A model generated the notes under the pieces. The model was given only the letters and a program-made list of their open reading frames with translations, searched no databases and had not been told where the DNA came from. Below are positions 42,355 through 51,438 of a stretch of 64,000 nt of DNA, piece by piece. Position 1 is the stretch's first letter; each line of letters begins with the position of its first letter. A program made the position numbers and the translations under genes. This DNA comes from Bauldia litoralis (lineage in GTDB: Bacteria; Pseudomonadota; Alphaproteobacteria; Rhizobiales; Kaistiaceae), in the NCBI RefSeq assembly GCF_900104485.1, contig NZ_FMXQ01000004.1, positions 291,898 to 355,897 of the forward strand, given 5' to 3'.

Positions 42355-43320
42355 GTGACCTTGGCAGCAAGAAGCACCAGCCGCCGCCAGCCGGCGGCAG
42401 AGATCGACTTCGAGGATGAGGAGGTCGCCGGGGACGGCGTCATGGCGCGCGTCTTTGACCGGGCGATCGCCAATCCGGCGATGTCCAGCGGACTCGTGGT
42501 GATGGCGTTGACCGTGGCAGCGGTGGTTTCCAACGCGGTCTTCCTGCAGAAGGCCCGTCATCCCGAGCCGCTTTTCATGACCCGGCCGTCGCCCGTCGCC
42601 GCCGCCGAGCCTGCGCTCGAGCCGGTCGTACCCGACCCGCGCCCGCGCGCCGCCGCGCAGATGGACGAAGCGTCGCTGGCGGCGATCGCGGATGAGTCAG
42701 TGCCGGTGCCGACGCCCGCGCCGCCGCTTCCCAAGGCAATTCCCGACCAGGTGATCATCACCGAATTGCAGCAGAAGCTCGCCGACAAGGGCCTCTACGA
42801 CGGCAAGGTCGACGGCATCTCGGGATCGCGCACCGAGGCGGCGATCGTCGCCTACCAGAAATCCGCCGGCCTCGCCGTGACCGGCAAGCCGACCGCCGAC
42901 ATCCTCGATCACATGAACACCGCCTCTGTCGCCGCCGTCAGGCCCGAGCCGGCATCGGCGCCCGAGCAGACGCCGATCCCGGTCAATCCGCCGATCGAAG
43001 GCGGCGAGTCGGTCGAGCCGCTCCCGGTGAATGCGGTGCCGTCGGAGCCGGTCGAGGCCGCGCCGGTCGACATCGCCCCGGTCGAGGGCGACGCCGTCGC
43101 TTCGGCGATCGAGATCGCCACGCGCAATCGCTATGTCGCCGTCCAGCGCGCCCTGAACCGGATCGGCTACGGCCCGGTGGCCGAAGACGGCCTGCCGAGC
43201 GACGAGGTCGCCAATGCCGTGCGCCGGTTCGAACTCGACAACGGCCTGCCGATCACCGGCGAGCCGGACGAACAGGTCGTCGAACGACTGGTCAGCATCG
43301 GCGCGATGCAGTCGATCTGA
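42355..43320 (+). CDS. Membrane-anchored peptidoglycan-binding protein
   Basis: The 321-residue protein (GTG start) has a cytoplasmic N-terminal segment, one membrane helix (about residues 43-62, SSGLVVMALTVAAVVSNAVF), a Pro/Ala linker, and two PG_binding_1 domains: ELQQKLADKGLYDGKVDGISG...AIVAYQKSAGL and VQRALNRIGYGPVAEDG...AVRRFELDNGLP. It probably tethers the inner membrane to the cell wall. DUF1491 follows after 7 nt, so both are likely in one transcript. Confidence 0.88.
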   Translation: MTLAARSTSRRQPAAEIDFEDEEVAGDGVMARVFDRAIANPAMSSGLVVMALTVAAVVSNAVFLQKARHPEPLFMTRPSPVAAAEPALEPVVPDPRPRAAAQMDEASLAAIADESVPVPTPAPPLPKAIPDQVIITELQQKLADKGLYDGKVDGISGSRTEAAIVAYQKSAGLAVTGKPTADILDHMNTASVAAVRPEPASAPEQTPIPVNPPIEGGESVEPLPVNAVPSEPVEAAPVDIAPVEGDAVASAIEIATRNRYVAVQRALNRIGYGPVAEDGLPSDEVANAVRRFELDNGLPITGEPDEQVVERLVSIGAMQSI

Positions 43321-43327
43321 CCGCGCG

Positions 43328-43672
43328 ATGCGGGTGACCTCCTCTCTTTGGGTCGGCGCCTATGTCCGGCGCTGCCAGGTCGAGGGCGCCTTCGCGGTCG
43401 TCGCCCGCCGGGGGGCCGAGGAAGCCGGCGCGATCCTCGTCATCGTCGATCGACTGGATGGATTTTCAGACCTCTACGCGCCAGCGCCGCAGAGCCTCTT
43501 CGACGACGCGCATCCCGCCGATCGTCGGTTCCAGCGCGTGGCGGAATCGGCCCCGGCAGATGAGATCCAGCAAGCCATCGACCGGCAGACCCGCTTCGAT
43601 CCGGACGTCTGGATCGTCGCGGTGGAGGACCGGGAGGGGCGTCCGTTCCTCGATCTGGCAGACGAAGACTAG
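43328..43672 (+). CDS. DUF1491 family protein
   Basis: The 114-residue protein begins MRVTSSLWVGAYVRRCQVEG and contains RRGAEEAGAILVIVDRLDG, both conserved in DUF1491. No signal peptide is present. The pairing with a PG-binding protein gene upstream recurs in Hyphomicrobiales. Its end overlaps the convergent DUF2336 gene by 4 nt. Confidence 0.9.
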   Translation: MRVTSSLWVGAYVRRCQVEGAFAVVARRGAEEAGAILVIVDRLDGFSDLYAPAPQSLFDDAHPADRRFQRVAESAPADEIQQAIDRQTRFDPDVWIVAVEDREGRPFLDLADED

Positions 43673-44778
43673 GTGCGGTTGTCGGCCCGCCGCGCCGGCG
43701 CCAGACGCGGGATCGCGCGCGCCGCATCGGTGTCGGTGCGGGCCCGATCCCGGGTGTCGGCGTAGGTGGGCTGATGGCGAGGGGCGCCGACCACCGGTGC
43801 CTGTCGCCAGGCAAGGGTCAGGGTCTCGGCGACCGCAGGCTCCATGCCGGCATAGAGATCGCAAAGGCTGAAGAAGCCCGACGGATCCCTGCCGACAGGC
43901 GAGGCCAGCAGCATGACCTGCTGGGCCTGGTCGCTGGTCAGCGTCAGCGCCTTGAGGAGCGTCGCAAGCAGTTCACCGGTCGCATCGTCGACACAGGCGA
44001 CGACGAATTCTTCCGCCAGATCCAGCCCGTCGGCGATCGCCGAAATCAGCGATTGGCGATCCCGGATCCGCGCGAAACCGACAATCTGAGCACCGCCGAG
44101 GATGGACTGGAAGGCGCGATCCGCCTGTCTGGTGACGCTGCCCTGAGCCCTGGTTTCGGCATGGCCGCCCGAGGCAATCTCCGCCATCACGCGAAGCCGC
44201 GCCTTGCGGTCGAGCGACAGGAAGGTCCACGGATCGAGACGATTGCGATCCGCCGACTTGCTATCTCCCTGACGGTTCGCGTTCCGGCTGCCGACCGCCG
44301 GGTCGTCCGGCAGGCTTTCCCGGGGACCATGCCGGCGATCAAGAATGAGGGCGACGTCGGGATCGGCGCCAAGGCGGAGCGCCCGCTCGACGTCCGGGCC
44401 AAGTGCCGGCCGGCCAGCGATCAGGCGGTGATGCGCCGGGCCGGTCGCGGCGATCGCCGCGAGGAGGTCGAGCGACCCGAGAATGGGCGAGCCCCGCAGG
44501 ACGGGTTCGGCGACCTCGAGCACGTCGCGCGCCAGCAGCCGGATGACGGATGGCGGCGCATCGATACGCACGGCAAGTCGCCTTGCGACGAAGGCGCGTT
44601 CGCTCACGCTGACCCGGGGAACGAGGTAGAAGGCGAGGTCCTCGTAGCGGCGGATCTCGTCGCGGTCATGGGCCGCGGCCTGGACGAAGAGTTCGGTCGA
44701 TGCGCGCAACAGCGTCGCATCATGGCTCTGCTGTCCGGACAATGTCACCAAAGCTTCGGGAATAGGCATGTTTCGCAT
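43669..44778 (-). CDS. DUF2336 family protein
   Basis: The 369-residue protein is helical and has the DUF2336 pattern near the start (LFVQAAAHDRDEIRRYEDLAFYLVPRVSVSERAFVARRLAVRID) with heat-repeat-like segments through PPSVIRLLARDVLEVAEPVL. Some DUF2336 proteins are described near chemotaxis and motility loci, but here there are none. The Arg-rich C-terminus is probably unstructured. It is divergent from the 69-residue gene at 44937. Confidence 0.85.
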   Translation of the reverse strand: MRNMPIPEALVTLSGQQSHDATLLRASTELFVQAAAHDRDEIRRYEDLAFYLVPRVSVSERAFVARRLAVRIDAPPSVIRLLARDVLEVAEPVLRGSPILGSLDLLAAIAATGPAHHRLIAGRPALGPDVERALRLGADPDVALILDRRHGPRESLPDDPAVGSRNANRQGDSKSADRNRLDPWTFLSLDRKARLRVMAEIASGGHAETRAQGSVTRQADRAFQSILGGAQIVGFARIRDRQSLISAIADGLDLAEEFVVACVDDATGELLATLLKALTLTSDQAQQVMLLASPVGRDPSGFFSLCDLYAGMEPAVAETLTLAWRQAPVVGAPRHQPTYADTRDRARTDTDAARAIPRLAPARRADNRT

Positions 44779-44936
44779 GATCGGGATCCGTGGCGAATGA
44801 CGCGCTGGAATGATCTTGCCCGATACTCGTTAGCGGACTGTTAACCTTGCCAGACCCTTAATCGGCACGAGTATGCAGCGAGCGTTCGCCGACGGCCGGG
44901 GCGCAGAGCCCGGCTGGTTCGATCCGGAGAGATCGC

Positions 44937-45146
44937 ATGGGAACGATTCTCGGCTTCAAGCCGCTTTGTCGCGAAAGCACACGCCGCGCCGGTCAACGCC
45001 GGGACGGCGATTGCGAGATCGTGATTTTCCCGGGCACCCGTATCGACAGGCCGATCGTCGACCTTGGCTACCGCCTGCGCGACACCTTGGGGCGGGCCGG
45101 ATACGGAGAGGGTGGCGACAAGGACCGGTCGCGACGAACCCCGTAA
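44937..45146 (+). CDS. Small conserved basic protein
   Basis: The 69-residue protein starts MGTILGFKPLCRESTRRAGQ and contains GDCEIVIFPGTRIDR, a pattern I associate with small alphaproteobacterial proteins (EIVIFPGVR-type) of unknown function. It is short, and its neighbours are convergent, so it is monocistronic. Confidence 0.6.
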   Translation: MGTILGFKPLCRESTRRAGQRRDGDCEIVIFPGTRIDRPIVDLGYRLRDTLGRAGYGEGGDKDRSRRTP

Positions 45147-45159
45147 CCCGGCCGATCGC

Positions 45160-45705
45160 CTAGATCGCGTTGCTGCATTCGGCGCTGTCGAGCGCCGCCC
45201 GGGCGCGGGGCAGCATGGTGTCGTCGCTGACAAAAACCCGGATCAACGCAAAGCCGGTATCCAGCGGCAGTTCGACGACGATGGCGGTTTCGAGCGCCTC
45301 CGGCGGGTCCTGCCGCAACTGGGCCATCTGCACCGGCGTGATGATCACCAGGTCGAGTTCCGACCGCTCCGCGGCGCGGTCGTTGAGGCTGTAGGCGTTC
45401 CGTCCGCGCCGGTCGAACACGGCGATCGACCAGAAGCTGTCGGGAAGGGCCGCCGAGATCTGAAGCGGTCCATCGGCGAGGGAAAAACGGCAGACCGAAT
45501 AGAGCATCCGGGGATCGAGACCGTCGAGCGGTTCGGCACCCGGCCTGGCCTGGGGCAGGACATGGAACGCTCCGTCGCGGCCGAACTGGCGCATCTGCGA
45601 CCAGGCGTCGGCCGTCGCGAAGAGCGGGACCATGAGGACGGAGGTAATGTGGATGATGCCGGCAAGCATCAGGCCGCCGATAACGTAGAGCAGGGTCCGG
45701 TTCAT
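45160..45705 (-). CDS. DUF1254-type membrane-anchored protein
   Basis: The 181-residue protein has an N-terminal membrane segment (LLYVIGGLMLAGIIHITSVL) and a periplasmic part with ARPGAEPLDGLDPRMLYSVCRFSL, typical of DUF1254 proteins of Hyphomicrobiales. It overlaps the DUF1214 gene by ATGA. DUF1254/DUF1214 pairs are found as fusions elsewhere and here as two genes, which suggests a complex. Confidence 0.85.
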   Translation of the reverse strand: MNRTLLYVIGGLMLAGIIHITSVLMVPLFATADAWSQMRQFGRDGAFHVLPQARPGAEPLDGLDPRMLYSVCRFSLADGPLQISAALPDSFWSIAVFDRRGRNAYSLNDRAAERSELDLVIITPVQMAQLRQDPPEALETAIVVELPLDTGFALIRVFVSDDTMLPRARAALDSAECSNAI

Positions 45706-46274
45706 CGGCACTGCTCCCGCCGGACATCCGGCATGGTGGAGTCGGCCGGCGTGCCCGTGGTCAGCGGCGTGTCGTAGAGGCGCAGCACCAGCTTGAATCT
45801 TTCGGCCCCGGCAATCGGCAGCCAGTTGCCGGGCTGGACGTCGGGCGAGACAACGATATCGAAACTGCCGTCGGTGCGGCGGAGAATTTCGCGCGAGTGA
45901 AAGCCCTGGCGCTGCGCCGCGTTGGCCATCAGCCGGCCATCCTGATCGTAGGCGGTGAGGGTCCACAGCCGCGCCGCCGGAGTCTGGCCGTCAATGTGGT
46001 AGGTGCAGTTGCCGGCGAGCGGATCGCCGTCTGCATCGACGCTGACCGTGAATGCCAGCCCCTCGCCGGCGCCCAGCGGCAGCTCGCCGGTTCGCGCCAG
46101 CCGGGCCACCGCATACGGGTCGGCGCCCGGGCTGCCGGCCTCGGGCGAGGCGGTCCAGTCACCGATCCTGACGAGGCCGAAGATGTTGCCGCGCTCGACT
46201 GCCAGCCAGGCGGTCGACAGACCGATCCCCGCAGCGATGACGATGGCTATCGCGATGTCTATGAGGGGTCGCAC
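45702..46274 (-). CDS. DUF1214-type membrane-anchored protein
   Basis: The 190-residue protein has an N-terminal anchor (IAIAIVIAAGIGLSTAWLAV) and the periplasmic DUF1214 domain: ARTGELPLGAGEGLAFTVSVDADG, NCTYHIDGQTPAARLWTLTAYD and NAAQRQGFHSREILRRTDGSFDIVVSPDVQPGNWLP. It pairs with the DUF1254 gene downstream. The function of the pair is not established. Confidence 0.88.
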   Translation of the reverse strand: MRPLIDIAIAIVIAAGIGLSTAWLAVERGNIFGLVRIGDWTASPEAGSPGADPYAVARLARTGELPLGAGEGLAFTVSVDADGDPLAGNCTYHIDGQTPAARLWTLTAYDQDGRLMANAAQRQGFHSREILRRTDGSFDIVVSPDVQPGNWLPIAGAERFKLVLRLYDTPLTTGTPADSTMPDVRREQCR

Positions 46275-46346
46275 TCGGAGAGTCCCATGCCGCGAGTCGC
46301 AGGATACAGGGCGAGCCGCCTGCGCGCCAATCGACTTGAAGGATAC

Positions 46347-48545
46347 CTATCGGGCGTCGGGGAGCGCCGGAAGGTTCGTGGTTGCAGGGTCGGCACCGGC
46401 CAGGCCGATCTCGCCGATCGGCCGGGGGACGGCAAGGCTGGCGACCGGGCGAAGCGGGCGGGCGGAGCGCATCAATTCTTCCAGCCGGATCAATTGCGCC
46501 GTCGCCGCGGCCGACAGGGTTGCCGCCGAGCGGACATCCTCTCCACCTTCCGGCGTCTCGGCTTCGGCGACCACCGCATCGCTGTCGCCGTCTTCCGGCT
46601 CGACGAACGGAATCGGTTTCACCGGCACGCCGGCATGGGCATAGGTCATCACCTGGTTCCAGATTGTCGCGGGCAGGCTGCCGCCGGTGAGGCGGCGGGT
46701 CGGCTGGTAATTGTCGTTGCCCATCCAGACGGCGGCCGCATAATTGCCCGTATAGCCGACGAACCAGGCGTCGCGATAGGCCGAGGTGGTGCCGGTCTTG
46801 CCCGCGGTTTTGATGCCGTCGAGCTTGGCCCGGCGGCCGGTTCCCCATTCGGGCACCTGGGACAGGATCTCGTTCATCGCGGCGACGGTCGTGTCGTCGA
46901 GCGCGCGCTCCGGCGGCGGCGCATCCTTGCGCCGATCGTAGAGGACGTCGCCGCGGCTGTTCATCACCTGGGTGAAGGCATAGGGCGTCGCCTTGTAGCC
47001 GCCATTGGCGAAGACCGCATAGGCACCCGCCATGTCGACGACCTTGACCTCGGCGGCGCCGAGCGGCAGCGACCGGGTGATCAGAAGTTCTGTCGTCAGA
47101 CCCATCTTCTTGGCGGTCTCGACGATCTTGTCGCGGCCGATGGCCTGGGCCAGCCGGACCGGTATGATGTTGATCGACTTGACCAGCGCCGTGGTCAGCG
47201 ACACCGCGCCGGAGTAGCCGCCGGAATAATTGCGCGGGCACCAGCCGCCGATGCACAGCGGCGCGTCGCGAACGATGCTTTGCGGCGTGTAGCCGTTCAT
47301 CATTGCCGTCGCGTAGACGAACGGCTTGAAGGACGAGCCCGGCTGGCGCAGCGCGTCGGTCGCCCGGTTGAACTGGCTCTCGCCATAGTCGCGTCCACCC
47401 ACCATGGCCCGGACCGCGCCGTCGGGTTCGACGACGACCATGGCCGCCTGCCGCGCCCGGTAAACGTCGGCCTTCTCGCGGAGGATCGTTTCGACCGCCT
47501 CGTCGGCCACCTTCTGGAAGCCGAGGTCGACGGTCGAGCGGACGGTCAGGCTGCGGTCGCCCTTGAGCCGCAACTGCTTCACCTGGTCGAACGCCCAGTC
47601 CATGAAGTAATTCGGCGACCCGGCCGTGTCGGTCTGCTCGATGACGTTGGCCGGGTGACGCCGCGCGCCGATCACCTGGCCCTCGGTCAGGAAGCCGGCC
47701 TGGACCATGTTGGTGAGCACTTCATTGGCGCGGGCGCGGGCCGCCGGAAGGTTGACGTGCGGCGCATACCGGGCCGGGGCCTTGAACAGGCCGGCGAGCA
47801 GCGCCGCCTCGGCAAGGTTCACGTCCTTCACCGACTTGCCGAAATAGTATTCCGACGCCGCCTCGACGCCGAAATTGCCACCCCCCATATAGGCCCGGTC
47901 GAGATAGAGCTTGAGGATTTCCTCCTTCGACATGTTGGTCTCGAGCCAGAGAGCCAGGAAAGCTTCCTTGATCTTGCGTTCGAGTGTCCGCTCGTTCGAA
48001 AGGAAGAGGTTCTTGGCAAGCTGCTGCGAAAGCGACGAACCGCCCTGGACCACGGCATCGGCGCGCAGGTTCTCGCCCATCGCCCGGACCGTGCCGGGAA
48101 CGTCGATCCCGAAATGGGTGAAGAAGCGCCGGTCCTCGGTCGCGAGCACCGCCTTGATCAGGTGGTCGGGCATCTCTTCAAGCGGCACGGTTTCCTTGCG
48201 CTTGATGCCGCGCTTGCCGATCTCGTTGCCGTTGCGGTCGAGGAAGGTGACGGAATAATCGCCCTGCGATTCCCAGCCGTTACGCGTCGCATCGAAGGCG
48301 GGGAGGGCCAGCGCAACGGCCAGCACGGCTCCGCCGAGGCCGAGTGTCAGGGCGTCGCTGCCGACTTCGGATACCGCGCGCGGGAATCCGGTCAGGCGGA
48401 AGCGGCGCATGAAGACCGAGAAGGCCTCGATCTTGGCGCCAATGAAACGCCCTGTCCGAAACAGGCCGGTGTCCACCCAGGAATCGATATCGATCAGGCG
48501 GATCGTGCGCCGTTTCCGGTTACTCGACTGAAAGGGATCGCGCAA
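46347..48545 (-). CDS. PBP1A-type bifunctional penicillin-binding protein
   Basis: The 732-residue class A enzyme polymerises and cross-links peptidoglycan. A cytoplasmic basic N-terminus and one membrane helix (LGLGGAVLAVALALPAF) precede the transglycosylase domain (ATEDRRFFTHFGID; QGGSSLSQQLAKNLFLS; RKIKEAFLALWLE) and the transpeptidase domain (GSSFKPFVYATAM with SxxK; SINIIPVRLAQ; GKTGTTSAYRDAWFVG). All catalytic motifs are intact. The C-terminus carries a Glu-rich tail of about 90 residues. Confidence 0.95.
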   Translation of the reverse strand: MRDPFQSSNRKRRTIRLIDIDSWVDTGLFRTGRFIGAKIEAFSVFMRRFRLTGFPRAVSEVGSDALTLGLGGAVLAVALALPAFDATRNGWESQGDYSVTFLDRNGNEIGKRGIKRKETVPLEEMPDHLIKAVLATEDRRFFTHFGIDVPGTVRAMGENLRADAVVQGGSSLSQQLAKNLFLSNERTLERKIKEAFLALWLETNMSKEEILKLYLDRAYMGGGNFGVEAASEYYFGKSVKDVNLAEAALLAGLFKAPARYAPHVNLPAARARANEVLTNMVQAGFLTEGQVIGARRHPANVIEQTDTAGSPNYFMDWAFDQVKQLRLKGDRSLTVRSTVDLGFQKVADEAVETILREKADVYRARQAAMVVVEPDGAVRAMVGGRDYGESQFNRATDALRQPGSSFKPFVYATAMMNGYTPQSIVRDAPLCIGGWCPRNYSGGYSGAVSLTTALVKSINIIPVRLAQAIGRDKIVETAKKMGLTTELLITRSLPLGAAEVKVVDMAGAYAVFANGGYKATPYAFTQVMNSRGDVLYDRRKDAPPPERALDDTTVAAMNEILSQVPEWGTGRRAKLDGIKTAGKTGTTSAYRDAWFVGYTGNYAAAVWMGNDNYQPTRRLTGGSLPATIWNQVMTYAHAGVPVKPIPFVEPEDGDSDAVVAEAETPEGGEDVRSAATLSAAATAQLIRLEELMRSARPLRPVASLAVPRPIGEIGLAGADPATTNLPALPDAR

Positions 48546-48649
48546 AGGACTGATCCGGTGTGCTGGCTCGACTCAAGCCGATGATGTCGCCGATCAGTAA
48601 AGGATAGGCAAGTGGGCGAAGTTAAGGAAGGGTAGGATAGATCGCTGGC

Positions 48650-49090
48650 TCAGGCGGTGAAGGGCTTCAGCCAGGCCGAAAGCGTAGCCGCGTCCATGGC
48701 GCCGGCCCGCCGCGCGACTTCCTTGCCGCCCTTGAAGACGATCGTCGTCGGAATTCCGCGGATCTTGTAGCGCGACGCCAGTTGCGGCTCGGCCTCGGTG
48801 TCGAGCTTGAGGAAGCGCATTCCGGGCTCAAGTTCAGCGGCGGTTTTCGCATAGGCCGGCGCCATCATCTTGCAGGGGCCGCACCACTCCGCCCAGAAAT
48901 CGACGGCGACCGGAATGTCGTTGCGGGCGACATGCTTGTCGAAGCTCGCCGACCGGACGGCTGCGGGATGCCCGTCGAAGAGCGGCTTGTGGCATTGGCC
49001 GCACTTGGCCGCGCCCGGATTCTTGCCAGCGGGGGCGCGATTGATCGCCTCGCAATGCGGGCAGACAATGTGGCGGGCGGTGTCGTTCAT
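48650..49090 (-). CDS. trxC: Thioredoxin 2
   Basis: The 146-residue protein is TrxC: an N-terminal zinc-binding domain (CPHC at 10-13 and CGQC at 30-33) precedes the thioredoxin fold with the WCGPC active site (Cys70 and Cys73) and the cis-Pro loop IRGIPTTIVFKGG. It reduces disulfides in the cytoplasm under oxidative stress. Confidence 0.95.
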   Translation of the reverse strand: MNDTARHIVCPHCEAINRAPAGKNPGAAKCGQCHKPLFDGHPAAVRSASFDKHVARNDIPVAVDFWAEWCGPCKMMAPAYAKTAAELEPGMRFLKLDTEAEPQLASRYKIRGIPTTIVFKGGKEVARRAGAMDAATLSAWLKPFTA

Positions 49091-49234
49091 GGCGAGTGTC
49101 TCGGGGCGAGGCGCTTGCGCGCGTCTCTTCCATGTTCAGATGGTGACCGGTTACCTGTCGCGTCAAGGGCGGGCGGCAAGACGCCGGCCCCATGGTGATG
49201 GGACCGGCGGCGCGTGCAAGCCAGGCGGGCGTTC

Positions 49235-49873
49235 CTACTGAATATCGAGATTGACCAGCTGGACGCGGCGGTTGACGCCGGAGACCGGGTCGAAGCGGTC
49301 CTTGAGGTTTTCCTCGCCATAGCCGACCGCGATCAGCGATTCCGGGTCGATGGCGAAGTTTGCGACCAGGAAGGCCTTGACCGACCAGGCGCGGCGCTCG
49401 GAGAGCTGCTGGTTGTACCCATTGCTGCCCGAGGCGTCGGTGTGGCCGGCGATCAGGAAGGTCTGGTCGCTGAGCCGCGGATCGCTGAGGGCCTGGCCCA
49501 GGGCCGACAGGCTGCCATAGGCATTCGGGTCTATCACCGCGGAATCATAGGCGAAATAGATCTCCATATCGACGCTGGGAAGCTGGTATTGCTCGACCGC
49601 CGCGGCCAGTTGGCGCCGTTCGGCGCTGCCGACCGTGCGGGTTGCCATGCGGCGGAGGTCGTGGGTCGAGAAAGCCGGCGCCGGGGCATGGCGGATGGTC
49701 TCCGGCGCCACCATCTTGCGAACGAAGTCCGGATCGGCGGCAACAGCGCGGGGATTGCGCGCCAGCGCTTCGATCAGGGCGTCGCGCGATTGCGCGGTGG
49801 CGGGGAGGGCGGAGAGCGCCGAGGCTCCCAGCGACAAGACGATGGCGAAGGCAATGGCTGTGCGCGTTTTCAT
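49235..49873 (-). CDS. OmpA family outer-membrane-type protein
   Basis: Start chosen at ATG 49871-49873 (AGGAGCC upstream; signal peptide MKTRTAIAFAIVLSLGASAL follows). The 212-residue protein ends in an OmpA peptidoglycan-binding domain: VDMEIYFAYDSAVIDPNAYGSL, FLIAGHTDASGSNGYNQQLSERRAWSVK and IAVGYGEENLKDRFDPVSGVNRRVQLVNL, with the Asp and Arg that hold diaminopimelate. There is no beta-barrel; the N-terminal part is a short helical linker. Confidence 0.92.
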   Translation of the reverse strand: MKTRTAIAFAIVLSLGASALSALPATAQSRDALIEALARNPRAVAADPDFVRKMVAPETIRHAPAPAFSTHDLRRMATRTVGSAERRQLAAAVEQYQLPSVDMEIYFAYDSAVIDPNAYGSLSALGQALSDPRLSDQTFLIAGHTDASGSNGYNQQLSERRAWSVKAFLVANFAIDPESLIAVGYGEENLKDRFDPVSGVNRRVQLVNLDIQ

Positions 49874-49992
49874 GGGTCCCGGCTCCTCTTTTCTGGCTCG
49901 GATCGTGGTCATGAGGTATCGGTTCCGGACTGAACCACCTCTGAACACCGCTGTTGGGTGATGTTCATGTGCCGGAGGCCGGAAGATCTGGA

Positions 49993-50574
49993 ATGCCGCA
50001 AGACCGCAGTGTGAAGACGCCCCGCGCCGGGTCCCGGCGGAAATCCGCGACAGCAGGAGACGTCCCCGGAACGCCGTTCTGGAAGGAGCTGGCGCTCGCG
50101 GACATGTCGCAGGCGCAGTGGGAATCGCTTTGCGACGGCTGCGCCCGCTGCTGCCTCAACAAACTCGAGGATTGGGACACCGGCCAGATCCACTGGACCG
50201 AGGTTGCCTGCCATCTGCTCGACGATTCAACCTGTCATTGTGCCGATTATCCGAACCGCTCGGTGCGGGTTCCGGACTGCGTGCCGCTGACCCCGAAAAA
50301 CGTCACCGAGCTGACCTGGCTGCCGCCGACCTGCGGCTACAAGCTGGTCGCCGACGGTCGCGATCTCTACTGGTGGCATCCGCTGGTCTCCGGCGATCCC
50401 GACACGGTCCACTATGCCGGGATCTCGGTACGCGGCCGGACGATCTCGGAGAATGACGTGACGGTGGAGGCGTATGAGGACCACCTCGTTGACTGGCCCG
50501 GCGAGGATCCGGCCGACCTGATCGAACTGGCCGAGCGCGGCAAGGCGACGGCGCTCAAGAAGACCGGCGGGTGA
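49993..50574 (+). CDS. YcgN-type cysteine-cluster protein (UPF0260)
   Basis: The 193-residue protein has the UPF0260 pattern: [34 protein letters not shown] then [17 protein letters not shown] and VPDCVPLTP. The spaced Cys residues suggest metal or Fe-S binding. ATG 49993 is used with GGAAGA upstream; an earlier ATG at 49954 would add 13 residues. Confidence 0.9.
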   Translation: MPQDRSVKTPRAGSRRKSATAGDVPGTPFWKELALADMSQAQWESLCDGCARCCLNKLEDWDTGQIHWTEVACHLLDDSTCHCADYPNRSVRVPDCVPLTPKNVTELTWLPPTCGYKLVADGRDLYWWHPLVSGDPDTVHYAGISVRGRTISENDVTVEAYEDHLVDWPGEDPADLIELAERGKATALKKTGG

Positions 50575-50687
50575 GGGCGAGCCTTTCCATCAGCACATGC
50601 CTCAGCCCCCGGTTGGCCTTTGACGGCCGGGGCGGGTAGGACACCGTCTGCAATTCCAACGCCCGCGATTCCTCGACAACACAGGAC

Positions 50688-51395
50688 ATGACCGACGTGG
50701 ACCGACCGAAACTGGTGATCTTCGACTGCGATGGTGTGCTGGTCGACAGCGAGAGCGCCCATAGCGAGGTGGTCGCGGCGAGCCTCACCCGCTACGGCCT
50801 CGAGATCACGCCGGAGGCGTGCATGGCGCGTTTCGTCGGCAGCCGGATGGCGACTATCGGCGAGACCGCGACGGCCATGGGCGCGACGCTGCCGGACGAC
50901 TGGGTCAAGGAGGTTTATGCCGAGATCTTCGTCAAGCTGAGGGACGGGGTAGAGATGATCCCCGGCATCCCGGCGCTGCTCGACGAACTCGACGCCGCCG
51001 GCATTCCCTACTGCGTCGGCTCGAATGGCAGTGAGGACAAGATGGAAATCACCCTCGGCCATATCGGTATCCACGACCGCTTCGCCGGCCGGATCTTTTC
51101 CGCCTATACGCTCAACACCTGGAAGCCGGAGCCCGGCCTGTACCTGCATGCGGCGCAGGCGCTGGGCGTCGCCGCTGCCGACAGCGTCGTCGTCGAGGAC
51201 AGCGTCACCGGCGCCACGGCCGCCCAGCGGGCCGGCATGCGCTGCTTCGGCTACGCGCCGCATGACGACGGCGCCGGGCTGGCCGCTGTCGGGGCGACGG
51301 TCTTTCACGACATGGCGGCGCTGCCCGGCCTGCTCGGGCTGGCGGAGGGCGACAGGCGGCGCGAGGCGCCGGCGCAATCGCTGCGGAGCGCCTGA
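50688..51395 (+). CDS. HAD-superfamily phosphatase
   Basis: The 235-residue protein has the HAD motifs: LVIFDCDGVLVDSE (nucleophile Asp), CVGSNGSEDKMEITL (motif II Ser) and TWKPEPGLYLHAAQALGV plus VVVEDSVTGATAAQRAGM (motif III Lys and IV Asp). The cap insertion is the small helical type of phosphoglycolate phosphatase/beta-phosphoglucomutase relatives. The physiological substrate cannot be read. Confidence 0.93.
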   Translation: MTDVDRPKLVIFDCDGVLVDSESAHSEVVAASLTRYGLEITPEACMARFVGSRMATIGETATAMGATLPDDWVKEVYAEIFVKLRDGVEMIPGIPALLDELDAAGIPYCVGSNGSEDKMEITLGHIGIHDRFAGRIFSAYTLNTWKPEPGLYLHAAQALGVAAADSVVVEDSVTGATAAQRAGMRCFGYAPHDDGAGLAAVGATVFHDMAALPGLLGLAEGDRRREAPAQSLRSA

Positions 51396-51438
51396 GGCGC
51401 GACCGCCCAAGAACGGATTTGAGAGAGGGAGAAGGACA